From: CAZUXY01 sp964624235
GTDB taxonomy: Bacteria; Spirochaetota; UBA4802; UBA5368
Direction: 5' to 3'
Assembly (NCBI GenBank): GCA_964624235.1
Contig: CAZUXY010000005.1
Location: 34,966-98,965 of the forward strand
Length of the DNA stretch: 64,000 bases
Shown here: positions 26,725 to 35,569 of the stretch, one piece after another
Layout of the letters: every line of letters starts with the position of its first letter
How positions within the stretch are numbered: position 1 is the first letter of the stretch
Notes under the pieces: generated by a model
Told to the model about the DNA's origin: nothing
What the model saw: only the letters and a program-made list of their open reading frames with translations
Databases searched by the model: none
Translations under genes and position numbers: made by a program

Positions 26725-27849
26725 CTATTTGCTCACGTTGTATCTAAAGGTATAATTGGCTACCTTGAAGATATCGCCGTCCTTCAATAATGCCCCGGGG
26801 TCACCGTTTACGAATTCGATATTATAGCTGTTTCCCCACTGGAGCACATAACCCACCTTTCCATCTTTTCGGGTTCCGACAATGCAGAACGGCTCATTTA
26901 CCTCAATATCACGCACGTTGAGATTGTTCCCGGTTCCACGCCCGATAAGGATTTTCTGGGCGTTCTGCCGTGAAAGGTTATATGTGTTGATATAGGGATC
27001 AAGCAGACCATGGTTCCAGTAATCAAGAGTACCCTGCACCTTCAGTGCGGCGAAACGACGGAGCAATATGAATACTATCCCGATAAGAAGGAGAAGCAAT
27101 ATGGCGTAGAAAAAAGGACTGCTGAGAAAAGTTTTTTCCCTTTCCTTTTTCTCAAGCATCATTTTATCGACATCTTTTATCAGATCCTTCCCGATGGCCT
27201 TGTCGGGTGATTTACCGGCATCAACCACCTTGGTATACCGGGAAACCCCTTCCTTGAGATCCTGTTGGACTTTTTTTATTCTTGCGTCCTTGGCCAGATC
27301 ACCGAGACTTACCAGAAAGATAAACCAGTCTTTTTCATTGTATTCTTTACTGATCTTTTTAATATTAAGACGTTCTCCTTTGTGTCCCGGAGGCGGATCG
27401 TCCAGGGCATCGGTCATTACCACGATAACCCTCTGCCGTTTTTTCTCTTTGTCCTCCAGTTCCACTGCTTTTTTGAAGACCTGTCGCAACATCTGCTGTG
27501 TGTAGGTCCATTTACCCTTTGCATCGATAACGGAAAGGTACTTCCTTAAAATATCTTTATCGTTCTTGTCGTGGATGTATATCGTCGGGTAGAGCTTAAC
27601 ATCCGTATCAAAGGTGACAAAACTGATACTGTCACCGACGTTAAGCTGATCGATAAACTTGACAAGGCTCTCCTTCACCTGGGGAAGGATGTTCTTGCCC
27701 CCATACCCCACCATACTGAGCGAGGTATCTATAACCAGGACCATGTCTTTCTGTTCCCGGGCTACGGATCCACAGGCGGTATAACACAATAAGGCCGCAA
27801 ATAAAAAACCCATCAATCCTTTAAAATATATTCTTCTTATCTCCTGCAT
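26725..27849 (-). CDS. Lipoprotein with von Willebrand A domain and FHA-like C-terminus
   Basis: The 374-residue protein begins with a signal peptide ending in a lipobox-like YTAC (cysteine at about 26). A vWA domain (about 34-215) keeps the MIDAS residues DTSLS, the threonine of WTYT and MTDALDD, so it should bind a divalent metal and a protein ligand. A transmembrane helix (about 246-266) follows. The C-terminal 100 residues have an FHA-like beta pattern (ILIGRGTGNNL, then GDIFKVANYTF). With the helix, the vWA part would be outside and the FHA-like part in the cytoplasm, unless the N-terminus is not processed. It is the last gene of a co-oriented envelope-type cluster. Its role is unknown. 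Confidence 0.78.
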   Translation of the reverse strand: MQEIRRIYFKGLMGFLFAALLCYTACGSVAREQKDMVLVIDTSLSMVGYGGKNILPQVKESLVKFIDQLNVGDSISFVTFDTDVKLYPTIYIHDKNDKDILRKYLSVIDAKGKWTYTQQMLRQVFKKAVELEDKEKKRQRVIVVMTDALDDPPPGHKGERLNIKKISKEYNEKDWFIFLVSLGDLAKDARIKKVQQDLKEGVSRYTKVVDAGKSPDKAIGKDLIKDVDKMMLEKKEREKTFLSSPFFYAILLLLLIGIVFILLRRFAALKVQGTLDYWNHGLLDPYINTYNLSRQNAQKILIGRGTGNNLNVRDIEVNEPFCIVGTRKDGKVGYVLQWGNSYNIEFVNGDPGALLKDGDIFKVANYTFRYNVSK

Positions 27850-27929
27850 AATGAAGCCCCACTAGTTTTGATCTGGTATCGTGCGGATAAACAAGGTCAT
27901 GAGCAGTATATCGGATTATGGTTATATGA

Positions 27930-27960
27930 AAAAAGTATTCTGTCAAGAATAATACTTTTT
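27930..27960 (-). promoter_or_regulatory. Inverted repeat enclosing a TTGACA hexamer
   Basis: AAAAAGTATT (27930-27939) and AATACTTTTT (27951-27960) form a perfect 10-bp inverted repeat. Its 11-base spacer contains TTGACA on the minus strand (27941-27946), about 92 bases upstream of the vWA gene start. It could be an operator over the -35 box or a weak A+T-rich terminator for the gene upstream. No -10 sits at the ideal distance (TATAAC at 14 bases, CATAAT at 20). Confidence 0.45.
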
Positions 27961-28079
27961 CACAACAAGAATCGACTTTTCATATCGATGGTTATCCCTG
28001 CTGCGGTCTGATCTGACTGTTTCGGAAAAAACGTTACCACGGAACCGGAGATCGGGAAAAATTAAACGGGAGTTTCAGG

Positions 28080-28838
28080 TCAGTATTCTTTATAGGGCTG
28101 CGGAGAATGCACATAGTCCCTGAGTTCTATGGAATCGCCTCTTCTGGTATCCAGGTATTCATTTAAAAGGATGAAAAACCACATCAGTGTATCCTTGCCC
28201 GACTCGATCGCGACGAAATTCCTCTTCTCGCGCCAGTTTTTTATTACAAGGCCTTTGCCCAGGATGGCAAACAGATCAAATTCGAACGCATGTTCGACGC
28301 TTTTCGAGATATAAAAATCAATAATATAATTCTTCACATCGGCCAGGGACATCCCCGTTCCGTAACTTACGACGAAAGAGGGGATGACCGGATTGTTTTC
28401 CCTGGTTTCACTGAACCGGTTTATTTTTTTCGCCTGGATAACCCTGGAGAGCACATCCGCGAGGGCTTTGTTGTCTACATGGGGGCATACATGCAAAGCG
28501 CCGTAAACGGCCTCGAAGGGAATAAACCCGCCCATAATACTGTCCAGATTCCTGAACAGCGGTTTATAGACCACCAGGTCCACCCCCTCGGGCGTGTATC
28601 CGCTGCTATCGATGATCGGCGCGCTGCCGATTTGCAGATCAGGGCGAACCAGACGGTCCAGCACTTCCTTGAGCACGTTATGTACCCCTGCTTCTGCCTG
28701 TTTCGTTACCGATGTTTTTTTCGCGCTTCCCGCTTTTGCCGGCTTTTCACCGCCGGTTTTTCTGGATGCCGTCTTTTTCGCCCCTGCTGTGCTGCTAAGG
28801 AGCTCGTGCTGCAGTTCTTCGAAATACTTTTTAAACAT
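28080..28838 (-). CDS. DUF6602-like protein with basic Ala/Lys-rich N-terminal linker
   Basis: The 252-residue protein begins with a short helix and a Lys/Ala-rich tract (about 18-50) resembling a flexible or DNA-binding tail. Residues 55-150 follow the pattern of the DUF6602 family, which is related to restriction-endonuclease-like folds: IGSAPIIDSSG, then EGVDLVVYKP, then GFIPFEAVYGALHV. Where related proteins usually have an E-x-K element after the beta strand, this one reads HVC, so catalysis is unlikely if the match is right. CGAGGAAAG precedes the ATG and the gene begins 14 bases after the TPR gene. Family placement is tentative. Confidence 0.55.
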   Translation of the reverse strand: MFKKYFEELQHELLSSTAGAKKTASRKTGGEKPAKAGSAKKTSVTKQAEAGVHNVLKEVLDRLVRPDLQIGSAPIIDSSGYTPEGVDLVVYKPLFRNLDSIMGGFIPFEAVYGALHVCPHVDNKALADVLSRVIQAKKINRFSETRENNPVIPSFVVSYGTGMSLADVKNYIIDFYISKSVEHAFEFDLFAILGKGLVIKNWREKRNFVAIESGKDTLMWFFILLNEYLDTRRGDSIELRDYVHSPQPYKEY

Positions 28839-28852
28839 GGCTTTCCTCGGCT

Positions 28853-30085
28853 CTATAATTCGGCAACGTTTTCCAGTTCTATCAGACCTCCACCGTGGCG
28901 GATCTCATCATCCCTGCTGCCTGCTACTTCTTCATCCTCCCTCTTCGATTTTTCAATTCTTTTTTCTTTGAGGTTTTCCGATTCGATCTCTTCCTGAATA
29001 TCGGGCACGTTCTTCCCGTCTATTCTGTATAACAGTTCCCTGGTGCTCATGCTTTTCCATCTGCGTGCGGTAGCGGCGTGTTTCCCTTCGGGCCAGTTCT
29101 TCAGGTATGCCTGAAACTCCCTGGCCGCGAGATCGAAACGTTTGCTGAGAAAGTATGCGTAACCCTTTTTAATCTGCGCATCCTGGTCCTTGTGGTGATA
29201 GGAATTGGTCAATACCCTGTTGAAATAATTTATGGAAGTATCGAACCTCCTGTCCGCAAAATAGCTTTCCCCGATCCAGTAAAGGGCATTTTCGGTAAGC
29301 CGGTCACCAGGGAAATAACCGACGATGCGGCTGAGATAGGATATGGCGCCGTTATAATTGCCGCGCCGAAAAGATTCAAGACCGCTGCGGTACGCCTGGT
29401 CCCTGTATGATTTTCGCACATCCTCGGTATACTGGCTCACCGCCCCGTAGTATTTAAGGAAATGATCGTACAGATCATACGCTTCGGCGTCATGTCCCAT
29501 CCTTTTACGTGATCGCGCCTTACCCACCAGGGCTTCTTCGTTGCTGCCGTATTCGGAGAGGGCGATATCGAACATCCTGTTGGCCCTGGCATATTCCCCA
29601 AGCCTGAGATAGGTATGCCCCAGTTCGGAATAAACACGGCTGCGGAATTCCCTGTTGTAATTGCCCTGCAGCAGCGCGAAAAGCTGGTTTATACCTTCCT
29701 CTGAATACTGCTGCAGCACCTGGAGATGGGCCATGCGGATAACCACTTCCTTTCTGAGGTCTTCGGTAAGATAACGGTGCCGGTTTTTCAGCAGATAACC
29801 GTACTTCAGATAGGCAAGCCGGTTAAGGCCGATTTTTTCGTAGCACCGGCCTATATAGAAATAGGCCTCGGGAATCACCCTGGACCCGGGGTATTTCGCG
29901 ATCAGTTTGGTGAATATGGAAATGGACTGGTTAATCGAATCCCGGTCACCCCTTTCGAATATCATCTTCGCTTCGGTCATCATCTCGCGGGCCTGTACGG
30001 CGGGTTTCTGATGGAACTCGTAAAACAGAAGCAGCCCGATACCCAGCACTACAAACACGGCCCCCACGGTTACTTTTAGTCTCAT
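28853..30085 (-). CDS. Membrane-anchored TPR-repeat protein
   Basis: The 410-residue protein has one N-terminal transmembrane helix (about 6-24), then a periplasmic array of about eight TPR-like repeats (residues 35-335). Typical repeat marks are PEAYFYIGRCYEKIG, ELGHTYLRLGEYARA and NALYWIGESYFADRRFD. The overall look is of YfiO/BamD- or YbgF-type helical repeat proteins. The C-terminal 70 residues are charged and disordered. It probably scaffolds an envelope complex with the neighbouring FN3-like protein. AAGGAG precedes the start. Confidence 0.8.
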   Translation of the reverse strand: MRLKVTVGAVFVVLGIGLLLFYEFHQKPAVQAREMMTEAKMIFERGDRDSINQSISIFTKLIAKYPGSRVIPEAYFYIGRCYEKIGLNRLAYLKYGYLLKNRHRYLTEDLRKEVVIRMAHLQVLQQYSEEGINQLFALLQGNYNREFRSRVYSELGHTYLRLGEYARANRMFDIALSEYGSNEEALVGKARSRKRMGHDAEAYDLYDHFLKYYGAVSQYTEDVRKSYRDQAYRSGLESFRRGNYNGAISYLSRIVGYFPGDRLTENALYWIGESYFADRRFDTSINYFNRVLTNSYHHKDQDAQIKKGYAYFLSKRFDLAAREFQAYLKNWPEGKHAATARRWKSMSTRELLYRIDGKNVPDIQEEIESENLKEKRIEKSKREDEEVAGSRDDEIRHGGGLIELENVAEL

Positions 30086-30239
30086 TAGTAATTCTCCTTA
30101 CTATCTGAATTCACCAATACTGATGACATAATCGTCTTTTGTACCGCCACATTTCCGGAAGAACCTCTACACCGTGACCCGCGGCAGTTCCGGCATTCGG
30201 CACTGAAACAGGCCGGTTTCCTGTCAGTACCCGTGTAAC

Positions 30240-31733
30240 TCATCTCACCTTCGATATGGCATAATCCTGCCAGAACCTTGATTCCTTACCGAAATATTTA
30301 ATTACCCCGGGCATCTCGAAATAGCGTATCGCCTCACGGTACCGTTTCAATTCGACAAGGGCCCTTCCGATAAAAAGCCTGGCTTTGGCCGTCTCGACTT
30401 CATTATCGGAGCGCGAAACGATAATGTGCAACCTTTTTATGGTAAGTTCATAATGTCCCGGGAAAAAGCTCTCTTTCAGGACCGTATCAACATTATCGGT
30501 GGGAGGAAGGGCCGGGGGCTCCTTTGCCGGTTTCTCTTCCACAATGTCCCGTGTAACTTTCGCGGACGGTTTGCGTTCTACCACCACGGGTCTGACCGTA
30601 TAGTTTTCCCTTTCTCTAAGGGTATTGTCCACACCGGAATCTTTCACCTTCACCAGTACCGCGTAGTAATAACTGCCGGGACCCGGGTCGCGGTCGATGT
30701 ACCGCACGGTCGACGAAGCTACTGTTCCCACCACGCCGGCAAGCGCCAGCAACTGGATATTGCTTATCGGACGACTGTAACGGTATATAACATAGCTGTG
30801 GGATTTCCCCTCGATGCCTTTCCATTTCAGCTCCACCGCGCCGGCATCTATCGCCGCGGCGCTGATGTTAGACACCACCGCCTGGCTTCGAAGGGCGACA
30901 TACAGCCCGGTGGTGAGATAACTCTGATCGGGAATAAGCTGCAGGTCCTCGTTCCCCGTTATGTCCCTGGTGGTTACCGCGTAATAATAGGTGCCGGTAA
31001 CGGTGATTGTTTTATCGACGTAACTTTCCCGCCCGTCCGAAATGACGGCGATCTTCCCGGCGCGGCTGATCTTTTCAGGAGTATTCAGCGGCGTTTCACC
31101 CCGGTACACCGTATAGACTATGCCGCTCGATTCCGCGGCCTTCCATGTCAGAAGCACCTGGTTTCCATTAATGACCTGCCCGTGAATAAGGGTGACCTGG
31201 TCGGGGTAGTTGCTCACCGGTGTATACTCGATATCTTTTTCAATAATGACGGGAGTCGTGGTATAATTCACATCGGGATAGATGTCCACTTCCCGGCTCA
31301 TGACGCGGTCTTTTGAAAGAACCACATAATAATACTGTCCCGGTGGAAGGTTGGAGTCAATGACCGAATTGACGCGTCCTGACGGGAGCACCTTTATAGA
31401 AAGGGCGGCCAGCGCTTTCTCGCCGGTGTTCGGCACCTCTTTCGCCCTGCCCACAATAAAATCCTCGACCGCTGCCGCATCGGTTTCCCAGGTGATACGA
31501 ACCGCCCCTTTGACATTGGGAATGCGTTCCGCTTTAATGCCGAAAGCGATGTGGGGAGGGAACTCGCTTTTTTTTCTGGTATCCTTTCTGGCTTCCCTGG
31601 GTGCCCCATCCGCTTTTCGCGTCGGGAGGGGCTCGTCCAGCAGAAACTCGGTCGAAGCCGTACCACCGAGTATGGCAACAGACAGAAGGATAAAGCATCC
31701 GAAAAACAACCAGTGACCGGTGAGTTTTTTCAT
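30240..31733 (-). CDS. Secreted protein with three fibronectin III-like repeats
   Basis: The 497-residue protein carries an N-terminal signal or anchor helix (about 7-25). Three FN3-like beta-sandwich repeats follow (about 58-150, 175-275 and 285-375), each with the tail pattern G-x-YYY-V/A-V (GQYYYVVLSKD, GTYYYAVTTRD, GSYYYAVLVKV). A proline-rich linker leads to a C-terminal stretch of about 65 residues resembling one or two TPR helices (ARLFIGRALVELKRYREAIRYF). It is the first gene of the cluster that continues into the TPR, DUF6602-like and vWA genes. It is likely exposed to the periplasm or surface; partners are unknown. Confidence 0.75.
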   Translation of the reverse strand: MKKLTGHWLFFGCFILLSVAILGGTASTEFLLDEPLPTRKADGAPREARKDTRKKSEFPPHIAFGIKAERIPNVKGAVRITWETDAAAVEDFIVGRAKEVPNTGEKALAALSIKVLPSGRVNSVIDSNLPPGQYYYVVLSKDRVMSREVDIYPDVNYTTTPVIIEKDIEYTPVSNYPDQVTLIHGQVINGNQVLLTWKAAESSGIVYTVYRGETPLNTPEKISRAGKIAVISDGRESYVDKTITVTGTYYYAVTTRDITGNEDLQLIPDQSYLTTGLYVALRSQAVVSNISAAAIDAGAVELKWKGIEGKSHSYVIYRYSRPISNIQLLALAGVVGTVASSTVRYIDRDPGPGSYYYAVLVKVKDSGVDNTLRERENYTVRPVVVERKPSAKVTRDIVEEKPAKEPPALPPTDNVDTVLKESFFPGHYELTIKRLHIIVSRSDNEVETAKARLFIGRALVELKRYREAIRYFEMPGVIKYFGKESRFWQDYAISKVR

Positions 31734-31919
31734 TGAAATCCGTTATCCTGGATTATTTAAGGGTGCGCATCCCCGTACCTGTTAGTCAATATCACGGAAA
31801 GGACGGCATGCGAAATATGGTAACGCTGCACTCCTTCCGTACACAGGTGTCGGGACATAACTACACCCCGGTTTTATTTTCGGTATTTTTAAGGGTTCTC
31901 TTGATTATATATTGATGAT

Positions 31920-31959
31920 AAAAAGCGGAACCCCCGCCTTACGCGAAGGAGGGGCGGTT
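31920..31959 (-). terminator. Imperfect terminator closing the catabolic operon
   Basis: On the minus strand a stem of CCCC-CCTT paired with AAGG-GGGG (one mismatch) is extended by AAC/GTT. It is followed after a short gap by CTTTTT. It lies about 40 bases past the stop of the last operon gene. Confidence 0.55.
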
Positions 31960-32000
31960 ACCGTTCAGATGTGGGCACAGCAATGCGCCGCCGGTGACGA

Positions 32001-34022
32001 TTATATATACCCGTCGGCGTCGCGAATCCCCTTCCCCATGTTGAGGCGCAGATAATGGCCGTCACACCGGATGGTGATGTCGTCGGAAGGGAAATCCGCG
32101 TTCGAGTAAGGATTTCCGTACCGCTTATATCCTGAGAGTTCGGTCCTGTTACCATTAACACTCAAAGGCCCCCTCCAGCCGAATTCCACCTTCCCCAGGG
32201 ACGGCGAGCGGTATCGCACCCTGAGCCCGTGGAATTCCGGCCGGCTGCCCGTGACGGCATCGACGAAATCGGTAAAAGAGCCGTTCTCAGCGCGGCATCC
32301 CATCTCACATATCCAGATGTTCTCTTTACCGTCGGCGATAATTTCCCTTTCCCGGTCATCCCCTTCCGCCTGCGGGCGGTATCCGTTTCGGGAGTAGAGC
32401 GCGAGGTAGCCGTCGGTTTTGCGTGCGCAGATCCATCCTGCCCGTTCGACCGTCTCGTCGAAACGGTCCCGCGGCAGCCACGCATGGGTGAAAAAAAGCC
32501 TGTTGGTCCTGTACAGCCCCGGCAGCCGTGAAATGCGATAAACGGCGATCACCACATTGCGCACCTGGGCCACCCGCGGCAGGGTGCCGGAACCGACCCA
32601 GTACCCGGCTGAATAGTCATCAAGGCCTCCCGGGTGGGTGGTAAAGCACACGGCCTCGGGACCCAGCGTGGCCTGCCACAAATGCTGCTGGTCTCCGCCA
32701 TAGCCGTGACGGTAATCCTGGGCCGAACTCAGCATATAGTCAGGAGTTTTAAACGTGAGTATATTTACCTCCTCACGCGTGTTGCGGGTGATGTCCTTTT
32801 CAAAGATTTTCGCCACCATCGGGAGCATGCCTGTTACGCGCGCGAACCGTATGAGCTTCTTCATCTTTTTAAACATTTCAAAAAACCGGTTATCCCACCA
32901 GTTATACCGGTCAAAGAGTTTCATGACCGCGTTGATGGTTTTCGGATGGGTATAGGCCTCGAGACTCAGCAGCGCCATGGCGCCTTCATCCGAACAGGTA
33001 TTGATTCCCCACCGTGACGCATCGGCGATACGGATACCCATGCGCTGGCGGTTTTCAAAGGTGCGGTTGTCCACGGCGACACGGTATACCGCCTCGGGGA
33101 GACGGTACCTGGGGCTCAGTGCCAGCGCGACGGCGCTCATGTTATCGGCGCCGGCGAACCTTCCCCTGCCGAAGAGCAGTTTCGACGTATCGGTGGTGGA
33201 CTCCACGAGCCCCGATTTTTTTTCTTTCACGTAACTCCTGCCGTGGGTGGAACCGAAGACTCCCAGGAAGCTGTTGAGCGCCATGTCATAGAACAAGAGA
33301 TCCAGTACAATCTCGGACCGCCTTGAAATAACGGGATCGGCGGCAAAATCAGCCAGGTTTACCAGCGCGGTGATGTCCTCGTCGTAGTAGATATGGGAGA
33401 GCCACTCGCTGAAACCGGTCTTGAACCGGAGATCCGTCCATTGCATGATCCGTTTCCGTGCGCGCTCGATTTTTTCCAGACCGGTCATCCCCGAATTGGC
33501 AAACACCCTTTCCGGAAAAAGCTGGCCCGCGAGGTACTCGTTCGCGGAAAACATGATCTGATGGTTCTCGGTCCAGGTGCACATGGAATCGATGCCGGGT
33601 TCGTCGGGCCAGTATTTGAATGAAAGGAGGACCTCCTCGACGCGCCGTACCAGGCTTCGCTGTAACATGCGGCTGTCCCTGAACTGGCAGAGGATCCTCA
33701 CTATCCCCAGCATGACGAAATCGGCGCAGTCCAGGCGCTCTTCGATGTAGTCCAGTGCGCCCAGCAGTATCCCCTCATGAATGGGACCTTTCCGCTCATG
33801 AAGGCGCACCAGTTCGTAATAATAACCCTTCATGGACGGGCCCGAGGGATTCGCCAGGCAATGACGGATAAATGCCCTTCTCCGCGTTTCATAGCCGCCG
33901 GGGGACTGTCCGGGAGTATACACATCGGGAACAGGCCCCGCGGGGTATCCACGCGGCGCTTTTTTCAGGGGACGTATCAAATATTCAGTCTGTGTCGGGC
34001 GCTCCCCGCTTCCGCTCTTCAT
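32001..34022 (-). CDS. Large putative toroid-fold carbohydrate-active protein, family unassigned
   Basis: The 673-residue protein has no signal peptide. Residues 70-420 are helix-rich with repeated hydrophobic pairs, in the manner of an alpha/alpha toroid. They contain the striking CTWTENHQIMFSANEYLAG segment (about 145-165). Residues 430-660 look like a beta-sandwich. This two-part architecture is that of several polysaccharide lyases and of heparinase-like enzymes, and Asn/His/Tyr residues like those in TENHQ serve catalysis there. I cannot name a family. It is the last gene of the LacI-controlled operon, 60 bases after the transporter, and GGGAGG precedes the ATG. A cytoplasmic lyase or hydrolase acting on imported oligosaccharide is the best inference. 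Confidence 0.6.
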   Translation of the reverse strand: MKSGSGERPTQTEYLIRPLKKAPRGYPAGPVPDVYTPGQSPGGYETRRRAFIRHCLANPSGPSMKGYYYELVRLHERKGPIHEGILLGALDYIEERLDCADFVMLGIVRILCQFRDSRMLQRSLVRRVEEVLLSFKYWPDEPGIDSMCTWTENHQIMFSANEYLAGQLFPERVFANSGMTGLEKIERARKRIMQWTDLRFKTGFSEWLSHIYYDEDITALVNLADFAADPVISRRSEIVLDLLFYDMALNSFLGVFGSTHGRSYVKEKKSGLVESTTDTSKLLFGRGRFAGADNMSAVALALSPRYRLPEAVYRVAVDNRTFENRQRMGIRIADASRWGINTCSDEGAMALLSLEAYTHPKTINAVMKLFDRYNWWDNRFFEMFKKMKKLIRFARVTGMLPMVAKIFEKDITRNTREEVNILTFKTPDYMLSSAQDYRHGYGGDQQHLWQATLGPEAVCFTTHPGGLDDYSAGYWVGSGTLPRVAQVRNVVIAVYRISRLPGLYRTNRLFFTHAWLPRDRFDETVERAGWICARKTDGYLALYSRNGYRPQAEGDDREREIIADGKENIWICEMGCRAENGSFTDFVDAVTGSRPEFHGLRVRYRSPSLGKVEFGWRGPLSVNGNRTELSGYKRYGNPYSNADFPSDDITIRCDGHYLRLNMGKGIRDADGYI

Positions 34023-34082
34023 GAACCCTCCCGAGCGTCGTATCCGTTTAAGTAATGACGTTCTGATAGAGACATATCAACG

Positions 34083-35534
34083 TTATACCAGTATTCTTTT
34101 CAGACGCTCCTCCTCTTCGACGAGAGCGGCGGTTTTTCCGCCTCCCTGTCTCTTTCTCTCGAGGAAGTTTTTCAGATCACCGTGCAGTGCCGGGGATAGG
34201 GGATACTTCGACGCCGCGTAAAGCCCCATGAAAAGCAGAAGGACCGGCACCACGGCGAAGATTATCCTGAGCACCAGGGTGAAACCCTCGGGCTGTTCCT
34301 GCTGCACCACCCGCGTAATCCCTTCCACCGTCTCGTGCAGGGGCGGCCGGTACCCCGCGAGGGATATGGCCTGTGATATAATGAACAGGGCCAGTGCGGA
34401 ACTCAGCTTGCGCATGAACATGAAGAGCCCCATGTAAACCCCCTCGCGCCGCCTGCCCGTCTCGAGCTCGTCCACATCGGGGATGTCGGGGAAAATGGAA
34501 TAGATCATGACCACAACACCGCCGGTGGCGAGGCCGACCAGAACGGCGAAGACATACACCAGCGGTCTGGCAGCGAAAGGGGTGATGGCGAAACTGAAGA
34601 GCATAACGCAGATCCACATCATCACCGCTCCCATGAAACCGGTCTTCTTGCTGGTTTTTTTGCTTAACACATAGTAAAACGGGATTGCCGCGATCTGGAC
34701 GACGAGCAGCGTCCCTAGAACGTAATTCGTCTCGCCGCCCCTTTTCAGATAATAGGTCATGAAGTAAATGATGATGGACATCACCACGTCCATCGACAGG
34801 AAGGTGAAAAGATACATCAGGAGCACGTGGACAAAGGACCTTATTTTAAAGGGCGCGATATACGTGTCGGCCAGACTGATGGGTGGAAGTTCGGACTGGA
34901 ATTCGCTCCTTTCACGCGTAACGAGCAAGGTGCCGATGAAGGGCAGCGCGAAGAAGAGCCCGAATACCACCCCCATTATCATGTGCCCCTGCCGCACGTC
35001 GGGGAAGGCCTTCACGATCTCGAGGGGCACCACGGCGCACAGCAGGGACGAAAACATTGAAAAGAACATGCGTATTGAGGTGAGCGATGTGCGCTCGTGG
35101 TAGTTGAGCGTGAGTTCCGACGAGAGCGCGTTGTAAGGCACCATCACCATGGTGATGACGGTATCGTAGAACAGGTACGCCAGGAGCACGAATATGAAAC
35201 GGTGCATCTCTTCCTCGAAGTTTACGGGATACCACATCATGAAGAACGAAAGAAAGATAAACACTATGCCGGCGAGGAAATACGGACGCCTCCTTCCCAT
35301 TTTCGACCTTGTGCGGTCGGAGACGATACCCATAAGCGGATCGTTGACCGCGTCCCAGATCTTGCTGACCAGTATCACCATCCCCGCCAGGGCCGGATTG
35401 AGTTTTACTATGTCGGTGAGAAAATAGAGATAGTATATCCCCACGATGATCATGGACCCGCCGCCGTATATGTCACCCATCCCGAAACCGACCTTGACGG
35501 CCAGACTCAGTTTTTCGCCGTTTTTTTCCGTCAT
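34083..35534 (-). CDS. GPH-family (MFS) glycoside:cation symporter
   Basis: The 483-residue transporter has about twelve transmembrane helices and GPH/MelB family features: VKVGFGMGDIYGGG at the start, IWDAVNDPLMGIVSDRTRS after helix 2, and GRRRPYFLAG. These imply import of a glycoside, uronide or oligosaccharide driven by H+ or Na+. The frame begins at 35564, but the ATG at 35534 has GGAGG seven bases upstream and fits the family N-terminus. It sits between the Gfo/Idh gene and the large putative toroid protein. The C-terminal 30 residues are basic and glutamate-rich. Confidence 0.93.
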   Translation of the reverse strand: MTEKNGEKLSLAVKVGFGMGDIYGGGSMIIVGIYYLYFLTDIVKLNPALAGMVILVSKIWDAVNDPLMGIVSDRTRSKMGRRRPYFLAGIVFIFLSFFMMWYPVNFEEEMHRFIFVLLAYLFYDTVITMVMVPYNALSSELTLNYHERTSLTSIRMFFSMFSSLLCAVVPLEIVKAFPDVRQGHMIMGVVFGLFFALPFIGTLLVTRERSEFQSELPPISLADTYIAPFKIRSFVHVLLMYLFTFLSMDVVMSIIIYFMTYYLKRGGETNYVLGTLLVVQIAAIPFYYVLSKKTSKKTGFMGAVMMWICVMLFSFAITPFAARPLVYVFAVLVGLATGGVVVMIYSIFPDIPDVDELETGRRREGVYMGLFMFMRKLSSALALFIISQAISLAGYRPPLHETVEGITRVVQQEQPEGFTLVLRIIFAVVPVLLLFMGLYAASKYPLSPALHGDLKNFLERKRQGGGKTAALVEEEERLKRILV

Positions 35535-35569
35535 TACGCAACCTCCGCCGATATGGGAATTCATGCTGT

